Shown: positions 45,997 through 58,169 of the stretch, piece by piece | Position numbering within the stretch: the first letter of the stretch is position 1 | How the letters are laid out: each line of letters begins with the position of its first letter | Origin: Cephalotus follicularis | Taxonomy: Eukaryota > Streptophyta > Magnoliopsida > Oxalidales > Cephalotaceae | DNA: 64,000 bases | Assembly (NCBI GenBank): GCA_001972305.1 | Contig: BDDD01000562.1 | Span: 170,837-234,836, forward strand | Direction: 5' to 3' | The notes under the pieces: model-generated | What the model was told of the DNA's origin: nothing | Databases searched by the model: none | Seen by the model: only the letters and a program-made list of their open reading frames with translations | Program-made: the position numbers and the translations under genes

Positions 45997-48900
45997 CTCC
46001 CCCATACGCTTGATCATATCTAATCACTCGAATCCAAGCAAGTAATCTTGCAAAATCTTCAAACTTTAAAGCTTTGGTGAAAATGTCGACCACTTGATCA
46101 TTGGTCTTTACATAAACAAGTTCCACTTACTTCTTTTCAATGCACTCTCTTATGAAATGAAACTTTGTATCTATATACTTGCTTCGATCATGGAAAATAG
46201 GATTCTTTCCCAATGCAATAGCTGATTTATTATCAATATAAATTGTTGTTGCTTCATCTTGTGGCATATAAAGCATTTTTAGCAATTTCCTTAGCCAAAT
46301 TGCATGACAAACACATGATGCAGCGGAAGCGTATTCAGCCTCACAAGTAAAAAGTGTCACAATGGGTTGCTTCTTTAAACTCCATGTAAATGCAGCACCT
46401 CGCATGAAATATAAAAATCCAGTAGTGCTCTTATAATCATCGACATCACTACCCCAATCACTATCACAGTAACCATGAAGCTTAAATTTTGTATAGGTAG
46501 AATAAGTTAAGTCATAATCAAGGGTACCTTTAATGTACAAATTGATCATCTCTATGTGAATCTCAGTACGTACCTCTATGTATCGACTAACAAGACCAAC
46601 TCCATAAAGAATATCGGGTCTTGTGCACGTCAAAAACCTCAAGCTTCCAACAGGACTTCTATATAAAGATGGATCTACTTTCTTACTTTCATCACACTTT
46701 GATAATTTTGCTCCACATTCAATGGGTGTGCTCACGGGCTTACAATTTGTCATTTTAAATTTCTCCAAAATTTTCTTTGCATAACCTTCTTGAGAAATAA
46801 AAACACTATCTCCATGTGCTTCACCTCAATTCCAAGGTAGTAAGACATAAGACCAATGTCTGTCATCTCAAATTCTTGAGTCATCACCTTATTAAATTCT
46901 TCATGCGTTTTTGGATTGTTGCTAGTGAAGATTAAATCATCAACATACTAGCACACGAGCATAAAACCTCCAGCTTTATCATCTTTGACATAAAGGGCAT
47001 ACTCATGTGGACATTTGATGAAGCTATGGTCTTGAAAATACTTGTCAATGCAATTATACCAAGCTCTCGGTCCCTGCTTTAAGCCATACATCGCCTTATT
47101 TAACTTCAAGACTTTGTCTTCAGGTCCTTCTCAATATAGCCCAAAGGTTGTTGGACATATGCCTCTTCTTCAAGATAGCCATTTAAAAACACAAATTTGA
47201 TGTCCATTTGATAAATGTTCCACCTATTTTGAGTTGTCAAGGAAATAATCAAATGAATAGTCTCCAAGCGAGCTACGAGGGCAAAGACATCAGCGTCGTC
47301 AATGACAGGTTTCTGATTGTAGCCTTTTACGACAAGTCTTGCCTTTTATCTTTCAACTTTTCTATCAGCATTTTTTATTTTATTTTTTACACCCACTTCA
47401 CGCAAATTACTTTTTGCCCTTTAGGAAGGGTCGCTAACTCCCATGTTCCATTTTTCTGAATTGCTTGATTCTCCTCATCCATTGCAAGCCTCCATTTTTT
47501 ATCTTATATGGCATCTTCAAAATTCAGTGGTTCAGTGTCAGCAAAAAGACAAAAGAAAGTTGGATAATCAATCTCCTCTGTTTCTTCATAAATTTCTCCA
47601 AGACTTCTTGTACGCCTTTGTCCTTCGGGAAAAGTATCATCATCGTGTCTTGCCTCTTTACTAGATTCTCCTTCTTGTAAAGGAAAAATAACATCTTCAT
47701 TTTTAGCAATATTCCAATCTCATGAGCTTCCTTCATCGAATTCTGCATCTCTACTAATTACAATCTTTTCAGTTAAGGGATTGTAAAATTTGTAGACTTT
47801 TGAACTAGAATCATAGCCGATGAAGACAAACTTGTCACTTTTTTCATAAAGCTTTGATCTCTTCTCATCTGAAACATGAATATAGATAATACTCCCAAAA
47901 ACACGTAAGTGAGAAACACCAAGTTTCTTACCACTCCAAGTCTCTTATGGTGTCATGTCACGAGCAGTCCTTGAAGAAGAAAGATTAGATAAATATACGG
48001 CACATGCAACTGCATCGGCCCAAAACTCCTTTGGCATTCTTTTGCTCTTAAGCATACTTCGAACCATGTCGAGAATGGTTCTATTCTTTCGCTCCACAAC
48101 ACCATTTTGCTGTGGGGACCTTGGAACGGTGAGAAAATGATGAATTCCATTGCCCTTGCAAAATTTTTCAAACTTCTTTGAAGTGAATTCTCCACGTCGA
48201 TCATTCCTCAAAGCTTTGATGTAATAGCCCCTTTCTTTCTCAACAAGTGCTTTGAATCTTTGGAATGCTCCAAAGACTTCATCCTTAGCCTTCAAAAAAT
48301 AAACCCACGTTTTGCGAGAAAAATCATCAATAAATAGCAAGAAATAATTAGCATTACCATGAGAGGATCGTTTAATTGGTCCGCACACAACCGTATGAGC
48401 AAGTTGCAGTAGCTTATTTGTTCTTGAAGTGGTTTCTTTTGGAAAACATTTTCTAGCTTGTTTGCCATATAAACAATCTTCACAAAGTTGGTTAGGATGA
48501 TTAATTTTTGGCAACCCATTAACCATCTTTTCATTGGTTAAAATTTTAAAACCACCAAAATTTAAGTGGCCAAATCTCAAGTGCCAAAGCCAAGAATTAA
48601 CTTTGACACAACTCTTCAAACACCTTGGATGATCAACATGAACATTCAGCAAAAACATTCAATTCTTCTCTATGGGCACCTTTACTATTATATTATGTGA
48701 TTCATCTCTTAAAGATAGGCAGCGATCCTTCAAGTGAATATCATACCCCATCTCAAGTAATTGTCCTAAACTTAAAATATTGGACTTCAAAGAAGTCACA
48801 TAATAAACTTGAGAAATCAAAAGATGACATCCATTTTTGGCACGAATTAGAATATCACCTTTGCCTTTGATTGAAACTTTGGTATCATCTCCAAAGATAA

Positions 48901-49282
48901 CATTGCTCTTAACATGCTCATTAAGGGTTGAAAGTAGCTCCTTGTTACCACTCATGTGATTGGCAGCACCTGTGTCAAGGTACCATGCTCCTTTATCTTT
49001 TTCTTCTTTGGTTGTTGATAACAATAACAACTCTTCTTCTTTAACTTCAACAAAATTGGATCTCTCTTCGTTACTCGTAGTGGCATTCCTACATTTAGAA
49101 GCATAGTGGCCAAATTTATGACAAGAGTAACATTGAACATTGGATTTGTCAAATCTTTTTCCACACCTCTTGGATAACCTTCTTCCACCACCTCTCTTGG
49201 AGCCATAATTTCCACGCCTTCTTGATTGATAGCTTGATCCTTCAATATTGAAATTTGGCCAGCATCATTTCTCCCACGACCA
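45746..49282 (-). mobile_element. Copia-6: right-arm copy of Copia-5
   Basis: On the minus strand it runs from the gag zinc knuckle (near 49130) through PR, IN, RT and RNase H to the 3' LTR (45996-45746) ending in P450 copy 2. It is uninterrupted, so it shows the ancestral form of the left-arm element. The 5' LTR and most of gag are missing, and hAT-2 abuts the break at 49283. Confidence 0.9.
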
Positions 49283-49332
49283 CCTATGAAGCACGAACAC
49301 GCCGAACATGTCTTCGAGTCGGTGTCGGACAA
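46127..49332 (-). pseudogene. Copia-6 gag knuckle, protease, integrase, RT and RNase H
   Basis: The zinc knuckle reads CYSCHKFGHYASKC near 49130 (intact CCHC, in a frame other than the long open one at 49332-48952). The protease is YLDTGAANHMSG (49030-48659 frame). Integrase at 48658-47945 has WHLRFGHLNF, EDCLYGKQ, TVVCGPI (first catalytic Asp lost), LRNDRRGEF and QNGVVERKNRTI. RT at 47940-46790 is badly broken ([14 protein letters not shown] in a shifted frame). RNase H at 46768-46127 is open: SLRFLTCTRPDILYGVGLVS, YCDSDWGSDVDDYKSTTGF, TCEAEYASAASC, YIDNKSAIALGKNP and FHFIRECIEKK. Confidence 0.87.
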
Positions 49333-52300
49333 GAGTCCGACACCGACACTCCTCTGACACGCTCAAAGTCGCGTCCGATACGTGGTCAACGCATCAGAGA
49401 TTGTTGACTGGCATCTGACACGCTTGTCAACGAGTCTGACGCGTGTTTTGACCAAGTCTGACACGTTTCGGCAAATTTTTTGCAAATTAAAAAAAGGCCT
49501 ATATTAGAGGGATTAAACCCAAATTTACAAGACCCAGCCCCACATCAAAACAAACTCTTAAATTAAAAAGAAAATCAACTGAGGACAGACCTGTGAGTCT
49601 GTGACCTGTGTACGTCTCTTTTGAACTCTCTCTAAAGCCCTCACTCCTCACTCTTTCGATCTCTCTCTTTGGAAAACCAAGTAAGTCTCTCTCGATCTCT
49701 CTTCCACTGCGTGCAAGCGATGTCTTCTCTTCTGTTTTTGTTTTGATTGAGTTTCACAGTACGCTTGAATGCTTTTTTTATTTCTTTCATAGCGGCATAG
49801 GTACTGGTTGGTTATTGAATGGTTATTGGTTAATGGTTATAAAGATTGTATAATAAAGATTGTGTGGTTATAATTTAATCGTTATTATTTTATTGTTTAG
49901 TAACTTTTATTGGTAGTTGATACTGCTGAGAAGTAAACTTGTTAGTAGTTTTAGTTGTCAACCAGCGTTATTATTATTATGCATACTTTTATTGATCCAA
50001 AAAAGCAGATGTCATTATTTTATTTTATTTTATTTTAATCAATACATCACACATAAATATATAAATATAGATTAAAATATGTGCAAGTATATTTAAAATA
50101 TATAAATATACATCACACATAAATATACATCACCCATAACTCGGATTTGTGACTAATTTTTTTATCACATATTTAAATAAACTGATAAAGTAATCAGTTG
50201 TGCTCTATAAGTTTTGCTTTTTTATTTGTTTTATTATTTACTGTTTGCTTTGATGTTTATACTCTGCATTAGTATGATATATTAAAAGAAATTATTTTGT
50301 TTTTTTATAGAATGGAACCAAGTGGTGCGAGTGATGGTAGTAATTCAGCTAGCTCACCTAATGAAGATTTGAATAAACCATTGTGAAAATTTATTACTAA
50401 GATGGATAAACACAATGAAGCAGGGGGAAATTTATATTGGAAGTGCAATTTTTCTCAAAAAGATTTCAAAAGTTCATACACTAGAGTTAGAGCTCATTTA
50501 TTGAAAATATCCGGCAAAGGGGTTGGACCTTGTTTGAAAGTAAAAACTCAAGATCTTTGGGACATGCAAAAATTAGATGAAGAAGTTACTGCTAGAATAA
50601 ATAGTAATGCTTCAAAACTTGTACCTTTACCACCTTCTAGTTATGGAAAGAGTTCCTCCATTGACTTAAAAAAGAGAAAGACTAGTAGTGTAAGGGGAAG
50701 TGCAATTGAGAAGGCATTCAACAAAGGTGAAAGGGAACATTTAGATTATGAGATTGCTAGGATGTTTTATTCGGCGGGCTTGCCGTTTATCCTTGCAAGG
50801 AACCCTTATTTTCAATCCGCTTTCACTTACGCCGCTAATCACAATATTGCGGGGTATTTACCACCAGGATATAATTTATTGAGGACCACTCTTTTGCAAA
50901 AAGAGAAGGCAAATATTGATAGGTTGTGTGCAAATATTAGAAATAGTTGGAATGAGAAGGGTGTGAGTATTGTGAGTGATGGTTGGAGTGACTCACAAAG
51001 AAGACCACTTATCAATTTTATGGCCGTGTCGGATGGAGATGCTATGTTCATAAAATTGGTTGATTGTTCGGGACAAACAAAAGATGCGCATTTCATTTAT
51101 AACTTGTTGAAAGAAGTTATCAATGAAGTTGGGTATACAAAGGTGGTCCAAGTAATTACGGATAATGCTGCAAATTGTAATGGTGCAGGACAACTTATTG
51201 AGCAAGAATTTTCATCCATTGTTTGGACGCCTTGTGTGGTGCACTCTCAATCTAGCTTTGAAGAATATTTGTGTGGCAAAAAATGTGGAAAGTAATCAAG
51301 TGGCATATGAAGCATGTAGTTGGATATCCGACATTATTGGGGATGTTATGATGATTAGAAATTTTATCATGAACCATTCTATGAGATTAGTCATGTTTAA
51401 TGAGTTTGTTAGTTTGAAATTGCTTTCCGTGTCCGAAACTCGTTTTGCTTCAATGGTTATAATGCTTAAGAGGTTCAAGTTGATAAAAAGTGGTCTTTAA
51501 AACATGATTATTTCTAACAAATGGACCCTTTATCGAGACGATCACCAAGGGAGGGCTAGAACCATTAAGGAAAAGGTGTTGGATGATTTGTGGTGGGATT
51601 CAATAGATTATATACTTTCCTTTACGGCTCCAATCTATGATAATATTAGATTTTGTGATACCAACAAGCCTTCTCTCCACTTGGTGTATGACATGTGGGA
51701 TATGATGATTGAAAATGTGAAGAAAGCTATATACTATCATGAAGAGAAAATGGTGTATGAGGAGTCTCCTTTTTTTCAAGTAGTTCATGGAATTCTTATA
51801 GATCGTTGGAACAAGAACAATACTCCACTTCATTGTTTGGCACATGCCTTGAATCCAAAGTAAGTTTTCCATACTTAATGTATTAAATCTTTTTATCATA
51901 TAATATCTCATATAATATTAATAGCTTCTAATTCTGTATATCTTTTTTATAATAAGGTATTATAGTGAGCAATGGCTTAATGAAGATCCCACTAGAGTTC
52001 CTCCTTATAAGGATATGGAGATCAATTAAGAAAGAACCAAATGCATTAGGAAATATTTTCCTAACTTGAAGGAGCGCAACAAGGTGAATATGGAGTATGC
52101 AAAATTTGTTGGCAAGAATGGAGATTTTAGGGATTTTGATTCTATTGAAAATCGGTATGCTATGGATCCCAAGGCTTGGTGGGTTCTTCATGGAGCATGT
52201 GCACCTGTGCTTCAAACCATAGCCTTAAGGCTTCTTGCACAACCTTCTTCTTCATCATGTGCCGAGAGGAATTGGAGTACTTATTCCTTTGTGCATTCGA

Positions 52301-52910
52301 TGAAACAAAACAAGGTGACACCCAAAAGTGTTGAAGACTTGGTTTACATTCATAGCAACCTTCGTCTTCTTTCGAGAAAGAGTCCACAATATGCACAAGG
52401 AGAGACAAAAATGTGGGATATTGGCGGAGATGCATTTGACTCACTGGAAGATATTGGAGTGCTTGAAGTTGCAAGTCTCTCACTTGATGAACCGGAGATG
52501 GAGTCCATTGTTTTCTTAGATGAAGTTGATGCTCCATCCGATGGAGGTCATGAAGATATTAACTTTGATGAAGTTTAGTTTATTAGATGGTTTTATGTTG
52601 TGACACTTGTGACTTGTGAATTCTATTATGGATTCTCTTTATGACATTCTTAATTACATGTTGGAATACTAGCCTTTTTATTAGTTATGTGTGTTAATTA
52701 ATTTGTTAATTAAAAATATATGAACGGATGATGAACTTTTTTTTATATAAATTCATTCTAAGGTTTTTATATTTAATATTGACATATTGATATAAATTAT
52801 ATATAAAAAATCATATTAAATATACAACGTGTCCCAACGTGTCAGAATCCTAGTTTTTTGAAAAAAGTCGTGTCAACGTGTCGTGTCGTGTCGCGTCGGT
52901 GCTTCATAGG
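49283..52910 (+). mobile_element. hAT-2 transposon (about 3.6 kb) at the outer edge of the right arm
   Basis: The ends are CCTATGAAGCAC at 49283-49294 and its complement GTGCTTCATAGG at 52899-52910. Both ends carry arrays of GACACG/CGTGTC motifs (49290-49470 and 52825-52895), like transposase-binding subterminal repeats. The interior encodes a DUF659/hAT-C transposase. The 8-base flanks CACGACCA and TTGAAAGC do not match, so no target duplication is visible. Either a rearrangement took place at the left end or I have misplaced an end. Confidence 0.82.
50312..52578 (+). pseudogene. hAT-2 transposase (zf-BED, DUF659, hAT-C)
   Basis: ATG at 50312 (MEPSGASDGSNSASS) is followed after 24 codons by TGA at 50384-50386, where Trp is usual (PL*KFITKMDKH). 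The frame then stays open to 51295. It contains a BED-like finger (YWKCNFSQKDFKSSYTRVRA, HLLKISGKGVGPC) and the DUF659 core (IVSDGWSDSQRRPLINFMAV, VITDNAANCNGAG, WTPCVVH). A one-base loss near 51250 shifts the frame to LNLALKNICVAKNVESNQVA. A stop lies at 51498-51500. An intron (51861-51955, GTAAGT...AG) is followed by exon YYSEQWLNEDP and, after a stop near 52027, by the hAT-C region (RYAMDPKAWWVLHGACAP, CAERNWSTYSFVHS, KSVEDLVYIHSNLRLLSR). It ends with an acidic tail at TAG 52576-52578. Only a few mutations separate it from a full-length frame. Confidence 0.88.
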
Positions 52911-54346
52911 TTGAAAGCAACAATTGATAAAACATCTCGTAAAGTCAGTATAACATCTAAGACAATATCCTTAAAAGTATTGTTGTAACAACACTTTTCA
53001 AGGTCTCATGTGATTGCCTAAAAGGATTTCTAGAAAATTTATATAGCTTTTAACATCAATGGTTGTCGCCTCTTTAACAGATAAACATCGAACTGGACCT
53101 ATGTGTCGTGTCAAACCTAGGCTACGTGTCTCGCTGCATATCATTCACATTTTAATCTAATGAGCCCTAACTCAATCTTATTTACCTACTTATATTTGAC
53201 CAATATGGGGCTTTCAAAATGTTTTGAAAGAAAGCATTATACAACAATTTTCAAATGTAACGCTATAGTGCAAATAAAGCTACTAAAGAAAACTATTAGC
53301 ATATAACAATAAAAGCTCAATTAGGAATACGCTTTTAAAGTCTCACAAAGCATCTTTTGTAACCAACAATCAATTTTGACAGCAATATAAGAATAAAGTA
53401 ATTTCGTATATGTATCACGGTAACCTTAAAGCACTGTTGAAGGTCTCACAAGATTGTTTGATAATGTAAGTGTATCTAGAAAAAAAAAGATCATCAAACA
53501 CCAAGATTGTAACTTGCGAAGTGAATAAAAGTTGAAATAGGACCGAAGTGGCATAATGAACCTAAGCTAAAACATTGATAATCTCTATTCCCAAAGTAGA
53601 ATTTTAATAGAGGTAGACAGAAAGGTGTGTTTGACATCTTCTCCAGCTGAAAACCTTTAAAAATGTTATTCATTACAACCTAGAACCACAATGGAACCAT
53701 TTAAGAAGACATCACGCTTCTATACGAATGAAAAATGTAAAGCGAGCAGACCTTGCACTTGGGTCTAAAAATTTAATTGTTGCATTCTTTAAAAGCAAGA
53801 GTAGACTTCTTTTTTTTAATAAAAAGCAAGAGTAAACATTATAACAACTAGTAATTTGTTGGAAGCAATTTTACAAAAAAGAAGATGTTATTCCTTGCAT
53901 TACCTAAACAAATAAATCAGTGACCAGTTATTTATGTCCTTATCGATCATGTGTTATACAGGGTAGAGCGTCCTCCATATATCTTGAAGAGTAATAGAAT
54001 AAGAAATGATGGTTGGTAGCTCAAGAAAATTAGGCATACAAACACCACAAAATGATGTAAATATGAAAATTTGCAGAGGATTAAACCTTAACCAATCATA
54101 TTTGATATGATATGTTCTCAATTTTTACATCAGGTTTTTATTGTTATTACGTGATTCCTATTGCACAACATTTTCCCAAAGTAAATATGGGAAGCATAGA
54201 AAAACAAGAATAAAATATATAAATAAAAACAACAATCTAAACGAGAAACACAGTAGGGTGGATTCACACAGATGAGAGAGAGAGAAATATATCTCTCTCA
54301 CAAGCCCCAATAGATGTCAAGTATACACCCCAATGCCTTTTATATC
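52911..54346. other. 1.4 kb AT-rich sequence, no gene seen
   Basis: No reading frame of note. A short GA/TATATCTCTC patch lies at 54275-54300. The stretch is bounded by hAT-2 and by the second solo LTR. The last part may be LTR sequence of the gypsy-like element that resumes at 56771, because the solo LTR interrupts it at the duplicated ATATC. Confidence 0.4.
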
Positions 54347-56765
54347 TGTAACGACCCGAATTCCCTTTTGTACTGTTGAGTACCGTTTATGCATACATTG
54401 TACCGTATTGTACTGTAGTGAATTGTATTGAACTGAATTGCACTGCAATGGATTGAGGTATTCATATACCTATTGTTTATAGTATCGATCGTATGCATAT
54501 ATAGTTGGGATGTTTGGGCTGAGTTTCGGAAAATTGGCTGGATTGACTATATAAGTCAATTCCTTAGCCGTTTTCCCTCATTTCCCTCATTTCTCATTCT
54601 TCTCCTTCTCTCTCTTGCTGGGCAGCCTCTCCCTCTTCCTAGCAGCTCCGGTTTTGGCTCCTCCATCGGCAAAGATAGCAATTGCAAGTTAGGCTTGCCA
54701 CTTGAACAAGAAAACAGCGGGTTCTGGGGCATTTCCAGCCATTGATTGATTGGAAACGAAGCTTCAACTCAACTGTTGAAGCTTCGTTTATAGGTAGGAC
54801 TTATCTACTTGAATTGTCCATTGCTTGACTGATTGATTGATTGATTGAATTGAATGATTGTATTGTGTTGAATTGTGAAATAAGGGTTTTAAATTGAATC
54901 CTTGATCTAACTGATCTAGGAAGATTGAAACTGAAATTTGAAGGTTGTAACAAGTTTTAATAACCTTAAAGGACTGATTTTAACCCTTGGTTTTCAAAGG
55001 ATTGCTTTAAATTGGAATTTCACCTGAGATCGGCTATTTTTTCTGCTGAAAACTGGTTTTTCCCAGCACAGACGTCGACGCCTAGCCCATTGGCGACAAC
55101 GTCTTGAGCTTTTCAGGTGTTTTATCTGACGTTAGCGTCAACACGTATCTTTGGCGCTGACGCCTACAACCTGGGATTTCCTTTTTCCAGGAAAAACATC
55201 AACGTAAATCATACGAGCCATCTCAGCGTCGACGCCTTCTGTTTACGCGTTAACGCCTTGACCCCAGGGCGTTAACGCCTAAACCTACTGGTTTTTAAAA
55301 ATGTGATACGCGTCGACGCCTTATTCCAAGGCGTTGACGCCCATCAGCCTTATATTGAAAGTAAACGCTAAGCGTCGACGCGTATATCCATGGCATCGAC
55401 GCCTAACGCCCTGTTTTGGAAAATTGATGTTTTAAAGATTGTTTTCAACTCCTTTTCACATTGCCGCTTGACCGGAGCCTCACTTGAGGTATTCAAGCGT
55501 TTGAAACACAGTTTTCCATGGTTTTCAATGACTGAATCGGTATATTGATAAAGTGACTGACTGAGCCATAGACGACGACCCAGTGACTGTCTTTGACCGG
55601 ATAGATGTTCCTCCCTATCTCGTTAATTCGATTGTTACCGTCTATTGGCTATTGATTGATTGATTGAGCCATAAGTGTTGTGAGTCTAAGTTCGGAACGT
55701 TGGACGCACATTCCCATTTCTCCATTAGACATCACCACTTATTGGCATTGTATTGACAGATTGATTATATTGTATGGATTTTATAGAGTGACCTTATGAT
55801 TCGTATCAGCATGTTAGGCTGTCGACTCTGTCCACCTATTTCGTCGATCGTTTCATTTATTGTATTGCCATGCTGACGAGCAGTACTGATTGTTGCTCCC
55901 TTACGGTCGAGATTACTGATTGTTGCTCCCTTTACGGTTGAGCGTACTGTATTGACCCAGCCATAGGCTGGAAGATCTATGAGTCAGAGACCTGATCGGT
56001 CCATGACGAGTAGATAGATCTCCCACCCTTTTTGAAGGACTACCTTCCGTGGGATTGATCACTGTTACTGATTGACATTGTATTGACCGAGGTTGCATGC
56101 TCTATAGGATATGATTGATTGATTGGGTGTTTTATACACCACCACCGAGTGTCTGCCATTGATTGATTGTTATAGATCATATCCATATGCTCTGTTATGG
56201 GTCAGTGTCATAAGGATAGTCAGATCGCCAATTGTATGCATGTAATTGCCATACCATGCATTGATATTGTACACCGCACATTGATATTGCATAGACTGTC
56301 ACCGATATTACACATTGTACATGCATACATGCTGCATGGGGTTTCTGCTTAGCCTTATGGCTAACCCCATCCTTCGGGGTGGGGCTGTGTTGTGCATTTT
56401 GTGTGCGGCATAGGTAGGGCAGCAGGTAGCAGCGGACAGAATGATTGAAGATTCCTTTGGATCGAGGGATCGCTTTGGGTCAGACAGAGTTCATATTGTT
56501 ATATTGTATCGAAGGGACTGATAAATGTATTGTATTGAAATGACGGGTATAGTATTGTAACAGAATTAGTATTGTAATGTATTGTATCGCATGAATGGAC
56601 TTTTGTGATGGTTTGCAAGAGAACTGTATTGTATCTTCTGCGCAATGACATGTATTGTAAAGTTTTTAGTTTTTCGCATTTTTATATTGGTAGTCCCAAC
56701 CATGGTATTGTATATTGGATTGAGAGTAATGCCACGCGTCCGTCATCCAGGCGCGGGGTGTTACA
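54347..56765 (-). mobile_element. Second solo LTR of the same family (2,419 bp)
   Basis: ATATC flanks it at 54342-54346 and 56766-56770. On the minus strand it starts TGTAACACCCCGCGCC and ends CGGGTCGTTACA, close to the ends of 33547-35115. Shared interior blocks include AGGTAGTCCTTCAAAAAGGG-like sequence and the CAATATCAATGTGC-type repeats. It is 850 bp longer than the first copy, mainly in and around the GTCGAC-rich region. No coding region is present. Confidence 0.88.
55070..55410. repeat. GCGTCGACGCC-rich degenerate repeat inside solo LTR 2
   Basis: The motif GCGTCGACGCC or near variants (GTCGACGCC, GCGTTGACGCC, GCGTTAACGCC) recurs at least ten times at irregular 20-40 base spacing. Each unit is itself a palindrome around GTCGAC. 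The shorter relative at 34315-34445 has four to six such units (GACGTCGACGTC type). Confidence 0.8.
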
Positions 56766-56770
56766 ATATC

Positions 56771-57165
56771 ATCCCCAATATATGTGCTAATTCATACATG
56801 AGCATTTAGGATGGGACCATTAGGGCCTGCGGGATGAAGCGAGAGCATTTAGGATGGGGCCATTAGGACCCACTGGGCCATCAGGACCCGAAGGAGTGTC
56901 TTCTTATTTATTTTGTGTTTTATCAGCATTAGAGTTTTATTTGGTTATTGTGTAATTTCTATTTTGCCCTTGTGTTTTCCTATTTATGTGTGTTAAGGGA
57001 ACACACTTCAATCAGTTTTAGGTGATATGAAAAATATTGAATGTAAATTTTTTCTACAAGAATTTAGCTTGTTGAGTGGTGTGAGGCCACAAAAATCTCC
57101 TTCAAGCCTAGCTTGTTGAGTGTTGTGAGGCCACAGAACCTATTGTCCTATGTCAAATTTGTATC
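56771..57165 (+). repeat. Possible LTR end of a gypsy-like element, with PBS-like site
   Basis: A direct repeat of AGCTTGTTGAGTG-GTGTGAGGCCACA (two copies about 50 bases apart, 57066 and 57111) precedes TTTGTATCAGAGT at 57159-57170. This looks like a degenerate initiator-Met tRNA primer site after an LTR. A short duplicated GAGCATTTAGGATGGG block lies near 56803 and 56843. The LTR start was not found; the solo LTR probably lies inside it. Low certainty. Confidence 0.4.
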
Positions 57166-58169
57166 AGAGTAAGGTTTCTTCACAAATTTCTTAGTTTGTG
57201 AGAGATTATGGCAGATTTGAAAATATATATATATATATATATATATATTTCACATACGCACAAACTACTTCACCCAAAAACAAAAGCACATCAATTACGG
57301 GTCAGAATCCTCATCACAGCCATTTCTCCGATCTCGTGGTTCTCGTCGTCGTTAGAAGTCGCGGCCACTACCGGAAGACTTCCCTCCTGCTGTTCAACCT
57401 TTTACTGACGCCACCATAGGAGACTCCACGCGCCAGAGGCAACCACTGAAGCGGCGTCGGAAAAACTCAGATCTCCGCTGATCCAAACCTCACCTTGGGA
57501 AACAGATCACACCATTGGACTCGCCAACCTCAAATCTACAAAACCTGAGGAGATCGTAGTTGTTCGAAGCTCCACGAGCCACCGCCACTATATTTATGTG
57601 CCACCACACACGCCGCCGCCTTCTGCCACTAGCAGCTGCTACAGTAGACGAGTCACAAAGTTCTTCCAACTAGATTTTGAGGTGCTGAGTCCATTTTTGA
57701 GCTTTGTTTTTGAAAATCAGTCTCTAAATATCATTTTCAGGCAGGTCAACGAGTATTTGTGCCTTGATAAAGTGTTTTGGATTTTCCGATTGATTCTAAA
57801 TTAATATTTTGTTAATTCGACAAGTAGTTTACATGATTAGTTCCAATTTTTATCCAAATATCCATTTAAAAAAAATCAAACAAAAATAAAATAAAATAAA
57901 ATATAGCCCTACATTTCTTTTGTTCCATTTTATAAATCTATCTTGCTTGCACATTTCAATATTTGGCATAATTATTGCATTAAATTCATTTGTTTTACAT
58001 GTGCATAAGTATGCTTTATTTGTCGTGAGTGATTGTTAATCCCAGTATTTTCACACTTTAATAAATAAAAAAAATGACCCAAAATGGGTATATTTATCAC
58101 GTTGAGGTTATCCTAGATATCATGATAGTTATTCTAGGTATGATTAGTATGAGTATGATGAGTATGACG
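57166..58169. other. Leader-like sequence with an (AT)n microsatellite
   Basis: An AT run covers about 57223-57247. From 57290 to 57660 the sequence is GC-richer with short broken frames, as in the leader of an LTR element. 57800-58160 is AT-rich. No gene was recognised. Confidence 0.4.

Larger units (their letters stand above)
42542..49282 (-). repeat. Right arm of the large inverted duplication
   Basis: It is the reverse complement of 39491-26417. It holds the LTR tip, P450 flank, P450 copy 2, and Copia-6 from LTR to gag zinc knuckle. It lacks Copia-4 and the solo LTR. The arm ends at 49282, where hAT-2 begins. Confidence 0.92.

Noticed and set aside
52911..54346. Search for RNA genes or a CRISPR-like array in the empty stretch
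   Set aside because: No regular spacing of repeats and no conserved RNA motif were seen. CRISPR is not expected in a plant nuclear genome.
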